A DNA stretch of 64,000 nt, taken from the NCBI GenBank assembly GCA_004352715.1, contig SCFE01000005.1, positions 4,243,751 to 4,307,750 on the forward strand, read 5' to 3'. A program made the translations under genes and the position numbers. Positions 32,419-44,194 of the stretch are shown here, in pieces. Source of the DNA: Hofstenia miamia (lineage: Eukaryota; Xenacoelomorpha; Acoela). The notes beneath the pieces were generated by a model. The model did no database searches, was not told where the DNA came from, and was given only the letters and a program-made list of their open reading frames with translations. Within the stretch, counting starts at the first letter, position 1. Each line of letters begins with the position of its first letter.

Positions 32419-32776
32419 TCAGAAAAACAATTCCAACAACTTGGGAGAAAACATCCAACTGATTAGGAGAGACAAATAACAGCTGACAGTAAGCAGCAAA
32501 GTGTAGGGTACTGTAATCATTCCAATTACTAGAACAACAAAACAACAACAATGTAACCACCAAAAACAAGTAAAAACAACCAGGGTTTGGTAACAGCTTC
32601 AGATCACAGAATTGCAAAGTGAAAATAATGTAAGAGGTAGTGTTATGCATTTATTGGTGGTGAAATAGATTAGTGCTCAGGGGAAATCCATCCCAGCTGA
32701 CTCACACCAAGTGGAAAAAACAAAACCAAATACATTAAAACAACAAGAACAGTTCTGTATCATGTCAGCATCACAA
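32419..32776 (-). other. 5' leader of element B
   Basis: Non-coding stretch between the gag start and the 5' LTR. Next to the LTR the element strand reads TTGTGATGCTGACATGATAC; a primer-binding site should lie here, but the usual TGG start is absent, so the tRNA primer is undetermined. Confidence 0.6.
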
Positions 32777-33252
32777 TGTAGAATCACAGGAGTGCTCTCA
32801 CAACTCAAGCAGCACTGGGTAACTCTTAGGTTCTTCTGAAGGTTGCAAAGATAGCCATCACAGAGAGTGGCCTGTGTTCTAACAGAAAAAGAAAAACATT
32901 GGTAGTTCATCAATTTCATTAAAGAAAAACTGAAACCAATAACTGAGAAAGCATTCCATATAGCAACCAATTCACATGGCATCATGCCAAAGCCATATCA
33001 AGAAAGCCATCCTGACTTGCAAAGGTGCTGATTGTGCATCTCAAGTATTAAGTTCTAGCTCAAATAAACAATTTAGCTCATAGTTCTTGTTAGCTCCACT
33101 CATGTAAATAAATATAATAATAGCATGTATTTACCATGCATTCTCATTGGCCAACAGCATATTATATGTGCATAGTGTGATGTTAAGTGCATGGACAAAA
33201 ATGATCAAAGTGAAAGTTGTTATTCCCTACATGTATACTTAGCCTTAAAGTG
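32777..33252 (-). repeat. 5' LTR of element B, left contig copy (partial)
   Basis: Begins TGTAGAATCACAGGAG and runs into the gap. The first 200-odd bases equal 34,574 onward; after about 33,000 it differs by several percent (for example GTGCATCTCAAGTATTAAG against GTGTGTCTCAAGTATTAAT), so the two contig ends may come from different alleles or copies. Confidence 0.85.
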
Positions 33253-34252
33253 NNNNNNNNNNNNNNNNNNNNNNNNNNNNNNNNNNNNNNNNNNNNNNNN
33301 NNNNNNNNNNNNNNNNNNNNNNNNNNNNNNNNNNNNNNNNNNNNNNNNNNNNNNNNNNNNNNNNNNNNNNNNNNNNNNNNNNNNNNNNNNNNNNNNNNNN
33401 NNNNNNNNNNNNNNNNNNNNNNNNNNNNNNNNNNNNNNNNNNNNNNNNNNNNNNNNNNNNNNNNNNNNNNNNNNNNNNNNNNNNNNNNNNNNNNNNNNNN
33501 NNNNNNNNNNNNNNNNNNNNNNNNNNNNNNNNNNNNNNNNNNNNNNNNNNNNNNNNNNNNNNNNNNNNNNNNNNNNNNNNNNNNNNNNNNNNNNNNNNNN
33601 NNNNNNNNNNNNNNNNNNNNNNNNNNNNNNNNNNNNNNNNNNNNNNNNNNNNNNNNNNNNNNNNNNNNNNNNNNNNNNNNNNNNNNNNNNNNNNNNNNNN
33701 NNNNNNNNNNNNNNNNNNNNNNNNNNNNNNNNNNNNNNNNNNNNNNNNNNNNNNNNNNNNNNNNNNNNNNNNNNNNNNNNNNNNNNNNNNNNNNNNNNNN
33801 NNNNNNNNNNNNNNNNNNNNNNNNNNNNNNNNNNNNNNNNNNNNNNNNNNNNNNNNNNNNNNNNNNNNNNNNNNNNNNNNNNNNNNNNNNNNNNNNNNNN
33901 NNNNNNNNNNNNNNNNNNNNNNNNNNNNNNNNNNNNNNNNNNNNNNNNNNNNNNNNNNNNNNNNNNNNNNNNNNNNNNNNNNNNNNNNNNNNNNNNNNNN
34001 NNNNNNNNNNNNNNNNNNNNNNNNNNNNNNNNNNNNNNNNNNNNNNNNNNNNNNNNNNNNNNNNNNNNNNNNNNNNNNNNNNNNNNNNNNNNNNNNNNNN
34101 NNNNNNNNNNNNNNNNNNNNNNNNNNNNNNNNNNNNNNNNNNNNNNNNNNNNNNNNNNNNNNNNNNNNNNNNNNNNNNNNNNNNNNNNNNNNNNNNNNNN
34201 NNNNNNNNNNNNNNNNNNNNNNNNNNNNNNNNNNNNNNNNNNNNNNNNNNNN
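33253..34252. other. Assembly gap (1000 N)
   Basis: Sequence left of the gap from 32,456 is repeated right of it from 34,253 (offset 1797). Negative-size gap or unmerged overlap is likely. Confidence 1.
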
Positions 34253-34573
34253 CAACTGATTAGGAGAGACAAATAACAGCTGACAGTAAGCAGCAAAGTG
34301 TAGGGTACTGTAATCATTCCAATTACTAGAACAACAAAACAACAACAATGTAACCACCAAAAACAAGTAAAAACAACCAGGGTTTGGTAACAGCTTCAGA
34401 TCACAGAATTGCAAAGTGAAAATAATGTAAGAGGTAGTGTTATGCATTTATTGGTGGTGAAATAGATTAGTGCTCAGGGGAAATCCATCCCAGCTGACTC
34501 ACACCAAGTGGAAAAAACAAAACCAAATACATTAAAACAACAAGAACAGTTCTGTATCATGTCAGCATCACAA
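34253..34573 (-). repeat. Duplicate of element B leader (right contig copy)
   Basis: Repeats 32,456-32,776 without visible difference. Best read as the same leader assembled twice. Confidence 0.9.
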
Positions 34574-35412
34574 TGTAGAATCACAGGAGTGCTCTCACAA
34601 CTCAAGCAGCACTGGGTAACTCTTAGGTTCTTCTGAAGGTTGCAAAGATAGCCATCACAGAGAGTGGCCTGTGTTCTAACAGAAAAAGAAAAACATTGGT
34701 AGTTCATCAATTTCATTAAAGAAAAACTGAAACCAATAACTGAGAAAGCATTCCATATAGCAACCAATTCACATGGCATCATGCCAAAGCCATATCAAGA
34801 AAGCCATCCTGACTTGACAAGGTGCTGATTGTGTGTCTCAAGTATTAATTTCTAGCTCAAATAAACAATTTAGCTCATAGTTCTTGTTATCTCAGCTCAT
34901 GTAAATAAATATAATAATAGCATGTAGTTACCATGCATTCTCATTGGCCAATGGCATATTATATTTTCATAGTGTGATGTTAAGTATGTGTACAAAAATG
35001 ATCAAAGTGAGAGTTGTTATTCCCTACACATATACTTAGTCTCAAAGCAACCACAATATAAAATCCATAACACCTAAAATGGTTAGTAATTTAATAAGAA
35101 AGAAAAACTAATGATGTCCAAGTGAGATGAAACTTTTATTGGGCTTGGCTACAAAGTCTTCCCTACTTTTTATACAAAAATCAGTAAATAATTACCAGTA
35201 ATCTGTTTACAAAGTTGTCACATGAATTCCCTTGCAAATTAAGCAAGCAATCACATGTTTCTATAATTCAAGGGGACAACCATTAAATTTTCATAAAACT
35301 ATACTTGAAAAATAGACAAATTACTAAAATAGAATGTAAAATTAGCACCAATTGATTAGAGTGTGGAATAATTGAATGAAAATTAAAAAGGGGTGCCCTG
35401 AGTGACTCTACA
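34574..35412 (-). repeat. Complete 5' LTR of element B
   Basis: 839 bp bounded by TGTAGAATCAC and GTGACTCTACA (TG...CA ends, 6-bp terminal inverted repeat TGTAGA/TCTACA). On the minus strand it precedes gag. The ATAA at 35,413-35,416 matches the base quartet left of the 3' LTR. Essentially no CpG. Confidence 0.92.
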
Positions 35413-35543
35413 ATAATACTAGTTTTTGTTCATATATATTGGTCTGAATTATTCATTATGCTCTATTTTCCAGTAAACTCAATTCACTTGTATTTTGATT
35501 TTAATTTATTTTAACTTATGAACTTCTAAATTTCTTCAATGCA

Positions 35544-36012
35544 GTTAAAGGGCACCTAGATGTGGTACAGCAGCTCTAGCATGTCCTTCTATTTTGGTTA
35601 GGTATACAGTTAGGAGTTTTTGTTGTTATGCATTTCTTTTATTAACTAAAATTGTTATTAATTCTACCACTTAAATTGCATGAGATGAGAAAAACACTGA
35701 GCTTAGGTTTTCAACTTAGCACATAGGTTTTACTCACTCTAGCCAAAAATATTAGGGCTTCTTTTTGCTTTTCTCTAATAGGGCTCCTTCACCTTATTAT
35801 CTTTCACTAGGTAATCTGTTTCAGGTTGGCTGATTGTGGCCACTCTTCCCTCTCACAATCTCCTGCTTATTATTTACTTTTACTAGGAAGGGGTACTATA
35901 ACAGAAGGAGTTAATTATTTACACTGTAGCTTTGGCAAATCCATGCTTCAACATGAATCCCTGATTACATAAGAATATAGGACTGCTCACTGATTTTCAT
36001 GCTGATGCCACA
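35544..36012 (+). repeat. Dispersed repeat R2, copy 2
   Basis: Second copy of 14,054-14,502, about 90% similar by eye with small insertions (for example 24 bp after GGGCACCTAGATGT). Non-coding. Confidence 0.75.
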
Positions 36013-38437
36013 ATATATACAATAAAATATCTATCTGAATATTTTTCATGAAATCAAGTATAGTAGTATATCACTTAGCATAGATTACAACTTAATAAAC
36101 AACTGCTTCTTTAAATCAAAGACTAAATTTTGATGTCTTTTTTAATGTATTTGATATTTTTGTTTCACTTGTGCTTAATTTTTGTACTATGTTGATCTCA
36201 AAGTTCTGTATGTTGGTTTGAAGGTTCCAACCAATTAGAAATAATTTTTTACTCATTCTTCAATGCATCATATTCATCTCTTAGTGTAGTATAATGTGTC
36301 TGTAATATTTTACTGAAATCATATCCTTTGTTTGGGACATATATATTAGTTACAATTGCTAGTGGAAAAACAATATGAAAAATTTTGCATATATTAAATC
36401 AAATAAATTTATTTCTCATTCAATTATTCTAGTAATTAGAAATAATGATAAGATTTTTATTAATTACTTTCAAGCACTAATACTGTTAACTTATTTGAAT
36501 ATTCATTATTTACAGAATATGAAAGATAGTTTAATGCTGTGAAGAAATTCTCTTATCAGTTAATAGAGTATATAAATATATGTATCTTAGGAAATCAAAT
36601 ATTTTTATTCATCCCATAGTAGGCAAAGTCACTAGCTGTTATTTAAAAAAATAGATTTTGGTATAATTTTTTGCATTTTATGCACATAATTAGAAATAAA
36701 TAAATGGATAATTCTTCTTTGGAAATATTATGACAATGTTAATTATGCACAACAAATCTTGTATGCAGCAATTGTTAAAAAAGATATAAGTAATGTATTC
36801 ATGTTAATAAATAGATCACAATTTGCATAGTAAATATTATTCATCAAATATATGTTTGATGCAGTTACATGTTAATCTTTACATTAAATTATAATTACAG
36901 CTATTAATAAATATTTAGAGATAATTGATAGGATTGTATTACTTATCAGTTATTAATATATTATGTAAAATCAAATACTTTTGTTGGTTTAAAATTTTTG
37001 TTCACTTGCTGACATTACAATAGCTAATACTTTTTCACAATAATGTTGTTGATCATTGTAGTTATACAAAAATAAGTTCAAATAACTAATTATCTTAATC
37101 AAATTTGTACAATACTAGAAGAAAATAACAGCAAAATTAAATACATTTATTTGCATAAAATTTTGTCCCATTTATGAGAGTTCTTATTACATTTATTGAG
37201 AGAATGTTTTGTAATATTGAAATATGAAATTGCAAGAGACAAAGAGGAGAAAAGCAATAATTTATGCTTGACTGGTAATTGACATGTATATTATGTATGA
37301 TTAATATAAATAGCATGTAGCCATATGATAAAATGCTAAAAATATATGTATTTAATAGTTTAAATCAGTGAAATAGTATTTGTAAGTTAGGTCCTGAAAA
37401 ATTTTGAGTACATGGAGGGATAGATTGTCACATTTTTTTGCCCCTCTCACAATCAACATGCATGTTGCCATATATACACACAAACAAATTAGATATGAAT
37501 TAAAAATTGGTATTATTGTGATTTCATCCTCAAAATGATAAAAATATTTACTGTTTATAAAGTTAAGTTTATTTCAAATAATATTTGTAACAAATGAAAT
37601 TAATCCATTAACATTTTTATGAATAGTCCAGGACAACCTGAGTTTAGTAATGTCCCATTTGTCAAAACCAAATTACAAATCAAGTTAGCTACATTTGAAA
37701 TTTGCAAAGGAAAAACCTGATTCATGGCTTAGAAGAAGCACCAAAAGTGGTGACACAACACACTTGAGAACAAACAAGTAAGGAAAAAGTATTGGACAAT
37801 CAGTTTATAGAAAACTCCTCATTTGGGATTAGTAATATCTTTGCCAAATTCTGAACATCATGATTGATGTAGGCTAAATTCTTTAGGAGTTATTATTTGC
37901 TTGCATCTCACCATATTTTTGCAAATAACAAACTTAGCAAAGATTCATGGAAATGCTAACTCAAGTATATTTATATGTATCCCTGGTTGTGAATACTTAG
38001 ATAAATTCAATAAACAAATAAATGATTAGATTCTTATTTTTTTGAATTATGCTTTAAACATTCTTAAGCTTGTTGCAATGAATTTAATGTTGTTTTTAAA
38101 TCTTCAGAGTCCTTTACTCAAACTGTTCATTCTGTTGAACAATTAACACAAACTTTTACTTTAAATGTTTTCATCAGTTAAATTAGTAAACCCTCTTTCA
38201 TTCATTCATTGAGATAGGAAGGATACATTACAACGTCATTGAAACCATTCAAAAAGCCCTATAAAAATCATTTCTTTCCAATTTTTGAATTTGATTGACA
38301 TTAAACCTCTTAGAATGAGTCAATAATAGAGTTATCTAATTTGCAAATCAATGCTATCATAAAGTACAATAAAACAAGTCACTAAGTCATAATTGACACA
38401 TATGATGTTAAACAAATACAATAAAACACAGTCTGAT
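36013..38437. other. AT-rich DNA with no CpG and no gene
   Basis: I find no open frame with a recognisable protein. 36,001-37,000 contains no CpG at all. Polymeric A/T runs and simple phrases dominate. Confidence 0.6.
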
Positions 38438-38694
38438 TATAGAATCACTGGGTATATACTAAACAATAATTACCTGCACTTTGTTTACACTTTTGAAATC
38501 CAAATTCCCTCACAAATTAATTGATTAATAATAACTCATGCATTTAAATAAGGAGACAATACCTATTAGTACAATACTACACTCAAAATAGACATTATTG
38601 ATATAATTACATCATCAGCTAATAATTTAGTAAAAATTAATGTAATTAACAAAATAAAATGATTTGAGCCTGGGTGTCTCCAATTGTCTCTACA
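38438..38694 (-). repeat. Short solo LTR with perfect 4-bp target duplication
   Basis: Runs from TATAGAATCACTGGG to ATTGTCTCTACA, flanked on both sides by TGAT (38,434-38,437 and 38,695-38,698). Interior matches the A LTR (ATTACCTGC.CTTTGTTTAC, TTCCCTCACAAATTAA, GGAGACAAT) but is only 257 bp, so it has a large internal deletion. Confidence 0.8.
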
Positions 38695-38698
38695 TGAT

Positions 38699-39827
38699 AA
38701 TAAAGTTGTCAATTAGTAGTAAATGAAATTGATGATTAAATAAGTGCAAAATGCAACAACAACCATAAATCCATGATAGAACTCTCCTCTTGCTTCCTCC
38801 TTCACAGTGGCCATCTGCATGAAGCCAACTGCCACAGAAGACTAGATTCAAAACCTAAGTAAATTAGTTTCAAGTACTGTAGGTGAGCAAACCTGGAACT
38901 GAGAAACAATATTGCTATTGTTAACAATGTTATTGTAAGCATATCAGTTAAACCATGACTCTTTCACATACTGTTGTCCTCAATGAGAGCTATTAAATGG
39001 CATGCACCACAGTGTGAAGCCACTACATTATGTCTTAAAAAGATAATAAATATTAATAGAAAAATTTAAACTTTTACAGAAAGAGGTATGCTGTCAGTTT
39101 TAGGAGTTACCAAGGGCCAACAGAAATGATTAATGGCCCAAATTGCAGCATGTGGGTTGCCAGTGGCACGCCCCAGGTTAAAATAATTCATCACTAATAT
39201 AAACTTGCTCTTTTTGAGTAAAAAAGGATGTATATGAGTAAAGTGAGTAAAGACAACAATGAAAAATGACAACAATTTATCAATTGAATACTAAAGAAAT
39301 AAAACATTATTCTTACAAATTTGGTTTTAGAATGTAAATTTATGTTATTGTGTTTTTGGTTTGATTATTTTATGCAAAATTTAGTTTGTTATTATGCTGT
39401 ATTTTAATTTAGGTTATTTTTAGCAGTAAAATTATAGGGAAAATAAATTGAGTCAGAACTATTTTAATGACTTTTGTTGTTGTAAAGTAAATATTGGTAT
39501 GTGGTATATGAACAACAATATTGAGCAATTGTGAATTGGTGTAACTCAATTCAAGCAGCTTACAGATTCAAATTCCAGTTTCTCAATGGCATTGTTATTT
39601 CTTACATCTTTGCTGTTATTAATTGAATAACTGGTCAGAACATTCTAATTGTATAGTAAATGATTACTTGTAGTTGTTTTTCATTTTGAATTTAATTTGA
39701 GCATTTTTGAACAAAATTCTCATTTTGATTTGGTTTTTTCAATTTTGATGCAATTCTGAGTTTTTGTATTTATTAATTGCATATCTTCAATTGATATAAA
39801 AACTGAAGTTTAAAAAGAATAATTTCT
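38699..39827. other. Intergenic, no recognisable gene
   Basis: One 69-codon minus-strand frame (39,066-39,275) without recognisable features. AT-rich and CpG-poor. Confidence 0.5.
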
Positions 39828-39956
39828 TAAAATATTTTCAAGTGAATTTTCAATTGAGTTTTGACTTGAGCATTAATTATTTCTCTTCCAATATTTTCCA
39901 ATTAAGTTTTATTTGAGTTCAAGTTTTTAAAATTCGCACTACTAAAAAATCCTAAT
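39828..39956 (-). repeat. Dispersed repeat R1, copy 2
   Basis: Reverse-oriented relative of 13,606-13,738. On the minus strand it shows AAAACTTGAACTCAAATAAA, GAAGAGAAATAATTAAT and CACTTGAAAATATT. Confidence 0.55.
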
Positions 39957-40209
39957 ATAAATACTGTAGAAAACTTCAGTATGAATTGAACAAATTAACT
40001 ATTCAAATAAAAAATCACAACTATCATTTTCAAATGTCCAAATTACCCTTAACTACAAAACACTATGCATGCCTCACAGGCTTTTCAAGTCAAGCTCATG
40101 GGTCCAAGTTTGAGTTCAAGGATTTCTTTTTAAGAAATTTTTTTTATGCTCCAGAATCATTATTTTCCACTTGATAAAGAAACTGAAATTTACAAAAATT
40201 TAATTTTAA

Positions 40210-40348
40210 CCAGTATTTCCAAGTGGATTTTTTAATGGAGTTCAAGCTCAAGTATTAAGGATTTGTCCTCCAAATTTTTCTGATCAAGTTTTGTGAATTT
40301 TTTTGAGTTCTAGTTCTTAGTATTCCAAGTACTCAAAAACCCTAATAC
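40210..40348 (-). repeat. Dispersed repeat R1, copy 3
   Basis: On the minus strand it begins GTATTAGGGTTTTTGAGTAC and continues AAGAACTAGAACTCAAAAAA and CCACTTGGAAATACTGG. Closest match to copy 1. Confidence 0.65.
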
Positions 40349-40684
40349 CTAACATTAGCATATTTTGAATAACATTGTCTTAAGTTACAATATGTGAAAA
40401 TTCTTTATGATATTCTTCAACTATGCCAAATATTAGCTGTATGATATGGTTGTCTCCAGAAAATTAGTATTTTGGTTAACAAAATACATTTCACTTTCAG
40501 TAAGAATATTTTCAATCAGTGTAGCATAACCACATCACAATTATGATCTTGTATATTCTTCTTTTAAAATTGAATTGTTATTGCTTGAGCTTGATTGATC
40601 TTAAATTGATTATTCACTGCTAATAAACATATTTATTACCTTTCAAGAAGACATTCTACATTATTTCTCATCAAATATATATGG

Positions 40685-40858
40685 ATTCATACAAAGAAGG
40701 AATACAAAAATTACCAGAAATCAAGTAGTTTGTGACAAAGCTTTAGATGATGAACACTTAGGAGAAAACATTTTGGGAAAAAGAACTGAATCTACAGAAA
40801 CTGAACAAGAAATGAGTGATGCCTATTCTAAGGATGAGTTAGTTGTAATTCCAGAGTA
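40685..40858 (+). other. Short acidic open stretch, possible coding remnant
   Basis: A plus-strand frame without ATG reads RRNTKITRNQVV, DEHLGENILGKRTEST and ETEQEMSDAYSKDELVV before a stop. Its charged, non-repetitive composition stands out from the surrounding AT-rich DNA and could be a decayed transposase or host exon. No family recognised. Confidence 0.25.
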
Positions 40859-41665
40859 AGTGTAAGTTCATGGGCTTACAATGTTATAACTATTACAAGC
40901 AAATGTCATAAATGCCACCATTAATGCCATAAGTGGAATTTTGGTAGCTTTAGCTAAAAAAATGCCTTTAATGAGTTTAAGATTTAATGCATCAAGAAAT
41001 GTTAGTTTCATATTTTTGTGAATTTTTTGTGAGTTCTATGGTTTCACTTCCAAGCATATTTAATATCCAAAATAATAGCAACTTTGCATACCAATTGAAG
41101 TTGTTGATTAATTTCATTAATATTGTGATAACCATAATGCACAGGATATGCAAAGTAGCAGTATTTATGCAGTTATTTCTTGTCTCTTTGTCAATGAAAA
41201 ATCAAAACAATATATTTAGCATAATAGCATCACATTACAAGATCATATCTTTAAAAAGTGCTGCTAAATTTAGTTATTGCAATAGTTAGCAGATTACTAT
41301 TTTCAAAAGCTAAAAAGTATTCTTCAATACATTGGTGAATTTGAAATAGTATTTTTAGATGCCTATGAATGTTTTCATTTTAAAAACTTTTCAGATGGGC
41401 ATGCTTAACACATGAGCTACTAATAAAAGGCAATAGGTGAAATTTGGCTTCAGCATATTTAGCACCATTGAATTGTTGAAAGCCAATTAACCAAATTACT
41501 GTGGTCAGAAAAGATATTTGAAACAGAATTTGAGACTGACTACTTTTAGATAATTGAAAATATAAATGGAAACACGGAATGACATTCAAGGGGAAGATCA
41601 TTATAAACAAAATATACACAATGGGCTCAAGGAATGAACTTTGGGACAATTCACTAATTGCAGGT
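40859..41665. other. Intergenic, right end of the CpG-poor domain
   Basis: Short frames only. The single CpG I see is near 41,574; immediately right of 41,665 CpG becomes common. Confidence 0.5.
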
Positions 41666-41920
41666 CAGGCGCGTACCTAGGGGGGTCGTTGGGTGCGAAC
41701 GACCCCCGTTTTTGGAATTAAAGTTACATATATTTGTTATTCCACGTGCGTGGTGTTATAAAATTTTCATATTTTATATTATATGTATTACATTACTGAA
41801 CCATGATTGTTAATATACACATCACTAGAAAAATAACTTTTTCATTTTTTGTAAAAAAAGAATCGAAATTCCCTTTTCAGAAAAATCTGACCCCCTTATA
41901 AATTGCTAGGTACGCGCCTG
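41666..41920. mobile_element. MITE with perfect 15-bp terminal inverted repeats
   Basis: 255 bp bounded by CAGGCGCGTACCTAG and its exact reverse complement CTAGGTACGCGCCTG. Inner ends are also complementary in part (GGGGGGTC near the left end, GACCCCC near the right). No coding frame. CAGGC-type ends suggest a hAT-like DNA transposon derivative, but I could not find a flanking target duplication. Confidence 0.85.
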
Positions 41921-42241
41921 CAAGCTTATTGTGTTGTGTTTAATTTAGAGTTCTGTTGTGTACACAACACAACATTTTGTATGGGCGATAAGGATTCAGT
42001 GTAATGACATTTACAATTTTGGATTTGATACATGATTATTATATATTTTTATCTTCAAATTTATTAGCAAACTAGTTACTGCGTTATTTATGACATATCA
42101 ATCAAGGAATTACAATCCCTTTTGACTACCTAAATTGCTACAACTGTAGAGTTTCACAGTTGTGAGTAGACTCTTGCATTAAGTTTTACTTATAGATGTG
42201 TAAGCTAAAAATAGTCAAATAACAATGGAATAGTTGTGTTG

Positions 42242-44186
42242 TAAGGGCTGACAAGGGAGCCACGGCCCCCTCTAAAATATGAAAAATTCATAAAAATTGG
42301 ACAAAAAAATTTCAAAAGAAAATTCCTTAATACCATCAAATGGCGAGAATAGGAACAATTTTTGAAGTTTTTTCTCAAAGATTTGTAAAATGTATTTCAT
42401 TGAATTTTACACTATAATCGGTCATATGGATCCTGAAATTTCGTTTCAACAAAAATAGGAATATTTAGTATTCAGGAATTGTTTTAAATTTTAAAAGCAT
42501 TTCAATTCACCCTTTTGGATGGGGGAATAGGAACACATATGATTTCTGTGGGGTGTTTTAATTTAAGTATAAAATTTTTAAATTATTTTGCTTTTAAAAA
42601 ATAATAATGAAATTTGATGAGCATAGCTACGGCTACCCCGTGGCACATAAACTTATAGTGATAAATTTATACAAAAAAAACAATATAATGTATTAAGCGT
42701 AGCATGAGTAACAATTAAGTAGAATTTTCTCCTTGTTTACAATTTCTATTTCTCAACACTGTTCCTACTTACCCCATTTGATACTCAATAGGATTGCTCA
42801 ATTTTTTTGTACTCAAATTCAACACCATGCACCTACTTCAAAGATCGAAAACAAATTTGTGTGCCATATCAAGATTCTGCACATTTTTTTTAATTTTAGA
42901 GTTTATTGATTTTAACAAGAGCTTTACATTTGTGAATTGAGTGATTTTCTTTAATTTTATCAACATATTTAGCAACATTGATTGAAATTGAGACTAAGCA
43001 CACATTCATACCATTAGGTAAAAATTTTGCAATTTACTTAATCTTATATCATTGGTCTATTTTATAGTGAAAAACAAGGCAGTACCAACAGAGAGTGCTA
43101 GAAGTTGAACACGCCTCAATTACACCACTGGTGTTCAGTGCATCTGGTGGAGCATCGCCGCTCACTGAAAAGTTTCTAAAACAACTTTGTAGTTTAATCG
43201 CTGATAAAAGGCGCACCGACTATTCCACAACCTGCAAGTGGATAAGATGCAAACTTAGCTTCTCCTTGTTACGAAGCATAATCCCCTGCATTCGTGGAAC
43301 TAGACGACACCATGCAATTTCTAGGCTTGAAGTTGATCACCCCTTAGCTGGAGCCAGCCAATACCTCAAGTTACACTGACAGTTCTTATTGGAAATTTAT
43401 TATTTTAATTCTGTTCCAAGATACATAGCCCTGACCGAATATTTTTTGATCAGAATTTTCTTGTTAGAGCATTTACCTGGGAATGCAGCAAGAATAATTG
43501 TCGTCCTTTCTTGATTTCTAAAAGACAATTTTTTGTTGTAACAAATTTTCTAGGCAGTGGAATGAATTGATCATTATATTTAATTATGATATACCAGAAG
43601 ATACAAACTCATATATACAAAGTGTTGCACGTGTTGGTCGTTATTGAACTAAATGATTGGTAATCATATGCGTTTCTAGTTCTGAAGATAGTCATTTTAA
43701 ATCAAGTTCAAAGTCGTCTTGATGTTAGCATTGTGGAATGAACTGATAAATTGGACGTTGCCTCATGTAATCCTGTGGAAAACAAAGCGTCTTGATGTTG
43801 GTATTAAGATGCCCATTTTTCGAAACTCACTTGTATTTATGTGTTCTTTATTTGATTTTTATGTATTTATTTTGTTTAAATAACATTATATTAATCTTTG
43901 ACAATATATTCCTTTTTTATTTTGTAGTGCATTATGGAAAAATCTCCTAAAAGACACAACATGCTATTATTAAAGCCTAATTTGAAATTTGAAAAAAAAA
44001 TTTACAAATTGCACAAATTCTGTTTCCATTTTTTGGGTCAATAGATGGTGGGGAAGACAGTGCATAGTGATGAGTTTTAAAAATGGAAAATTCAATAGTC
44101 TTATGCCCTCTCTAGTACGCAATTATGTACTTAGCATTTCATTTTACATTGGGCCCCTCTAAAAATTTTTTCTGCATCTGCCACTG
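42242..44186. mobile_element. 1.95-kb non-autonomous hAT-like element with 8-bp target duplication
   Basis: Flanked by identical TTGTGTTG at 42,234-42,241 and 44,187-44,194. Left end TAAGGGCTGACAAGGG; reverse complement of the right end CAGTGGCAGATGCAGA. The terminal inverted repeat is imperfect, but both ends carry a GGGG/CCCC-CTCTAAAA motif a short way in (GGCCCCCTCTAAAA left, GGGCCCCTCTAAAA right, the latter in direct orientation). Contains no transposase; a retroelement-type coding remnant lies inside at 43,095-43,379. Confidence 0.6.
43095..43379 (+). pseudogene. Retroelement-associated C-terminal coding remnant
   Basis: 94 codons including VEHASITPLVFSASGGAS, then a Lys/Arg helix, then YSTTCKWIRCKLSFSLLRS and IIPCIRGTRR. 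The 'EHxxxTPLVFSxxGG ... YSxxxxWIRCxLSFxLLRSxIxCxRG' pattern is familiar from the C-terminal ends of reverse-transcriptase ORFs in many invertebrate genomes. I cannot name the element class with certainty. The RT domain itself is absent. It looks like a fragment carried within the hAT-like element around it. Confidence 0.55.
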
Positions 44187-44194
44187 TTGTGTTG

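Larger units (their letters stand above)
24895..35412 (-). mobile_element. Gypsy-like LTR retrotransposon B with an extra ORF (decayed)
   Basis: Most complete element. Minus-strand order: 5' LTR (34,574-35,412), leader, gag, protease, RT, RNase H, integrase, ORF3, truncated 3' LTR (24,895-25,172). Identical 4-bp ATAA flanks (24,891-24,894 and 35,413-35,416) define the insertion. A 1000-N gap and a duplicated leader/LTR segment inside inflate its length by about 1.8 kb. It is nearly free of CpG although several frames of 80-230 codons survive. Confidence 0.88.

Noticed and set aside
32757-32776. tRNA primer-binding site next to the element B 5' LTR
   Set aside because: The adjacent sequence does not start with TGG and matches no tRNA 3' end that I can verify without a search.
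32408-32985. Cys-rich 80- and 102-codon minus-strand frames (also at 34,245-34,782)
   Set aside because: They fall in the leader and LTR of element B, are repeated only because of the duplicated segment, and show no domain.
41658-41928. 8-bp target duplication for the 41,666-41,920 MITE
   Set aside because: Flanks TTGCAGGT and CAAGCTTA do not match.
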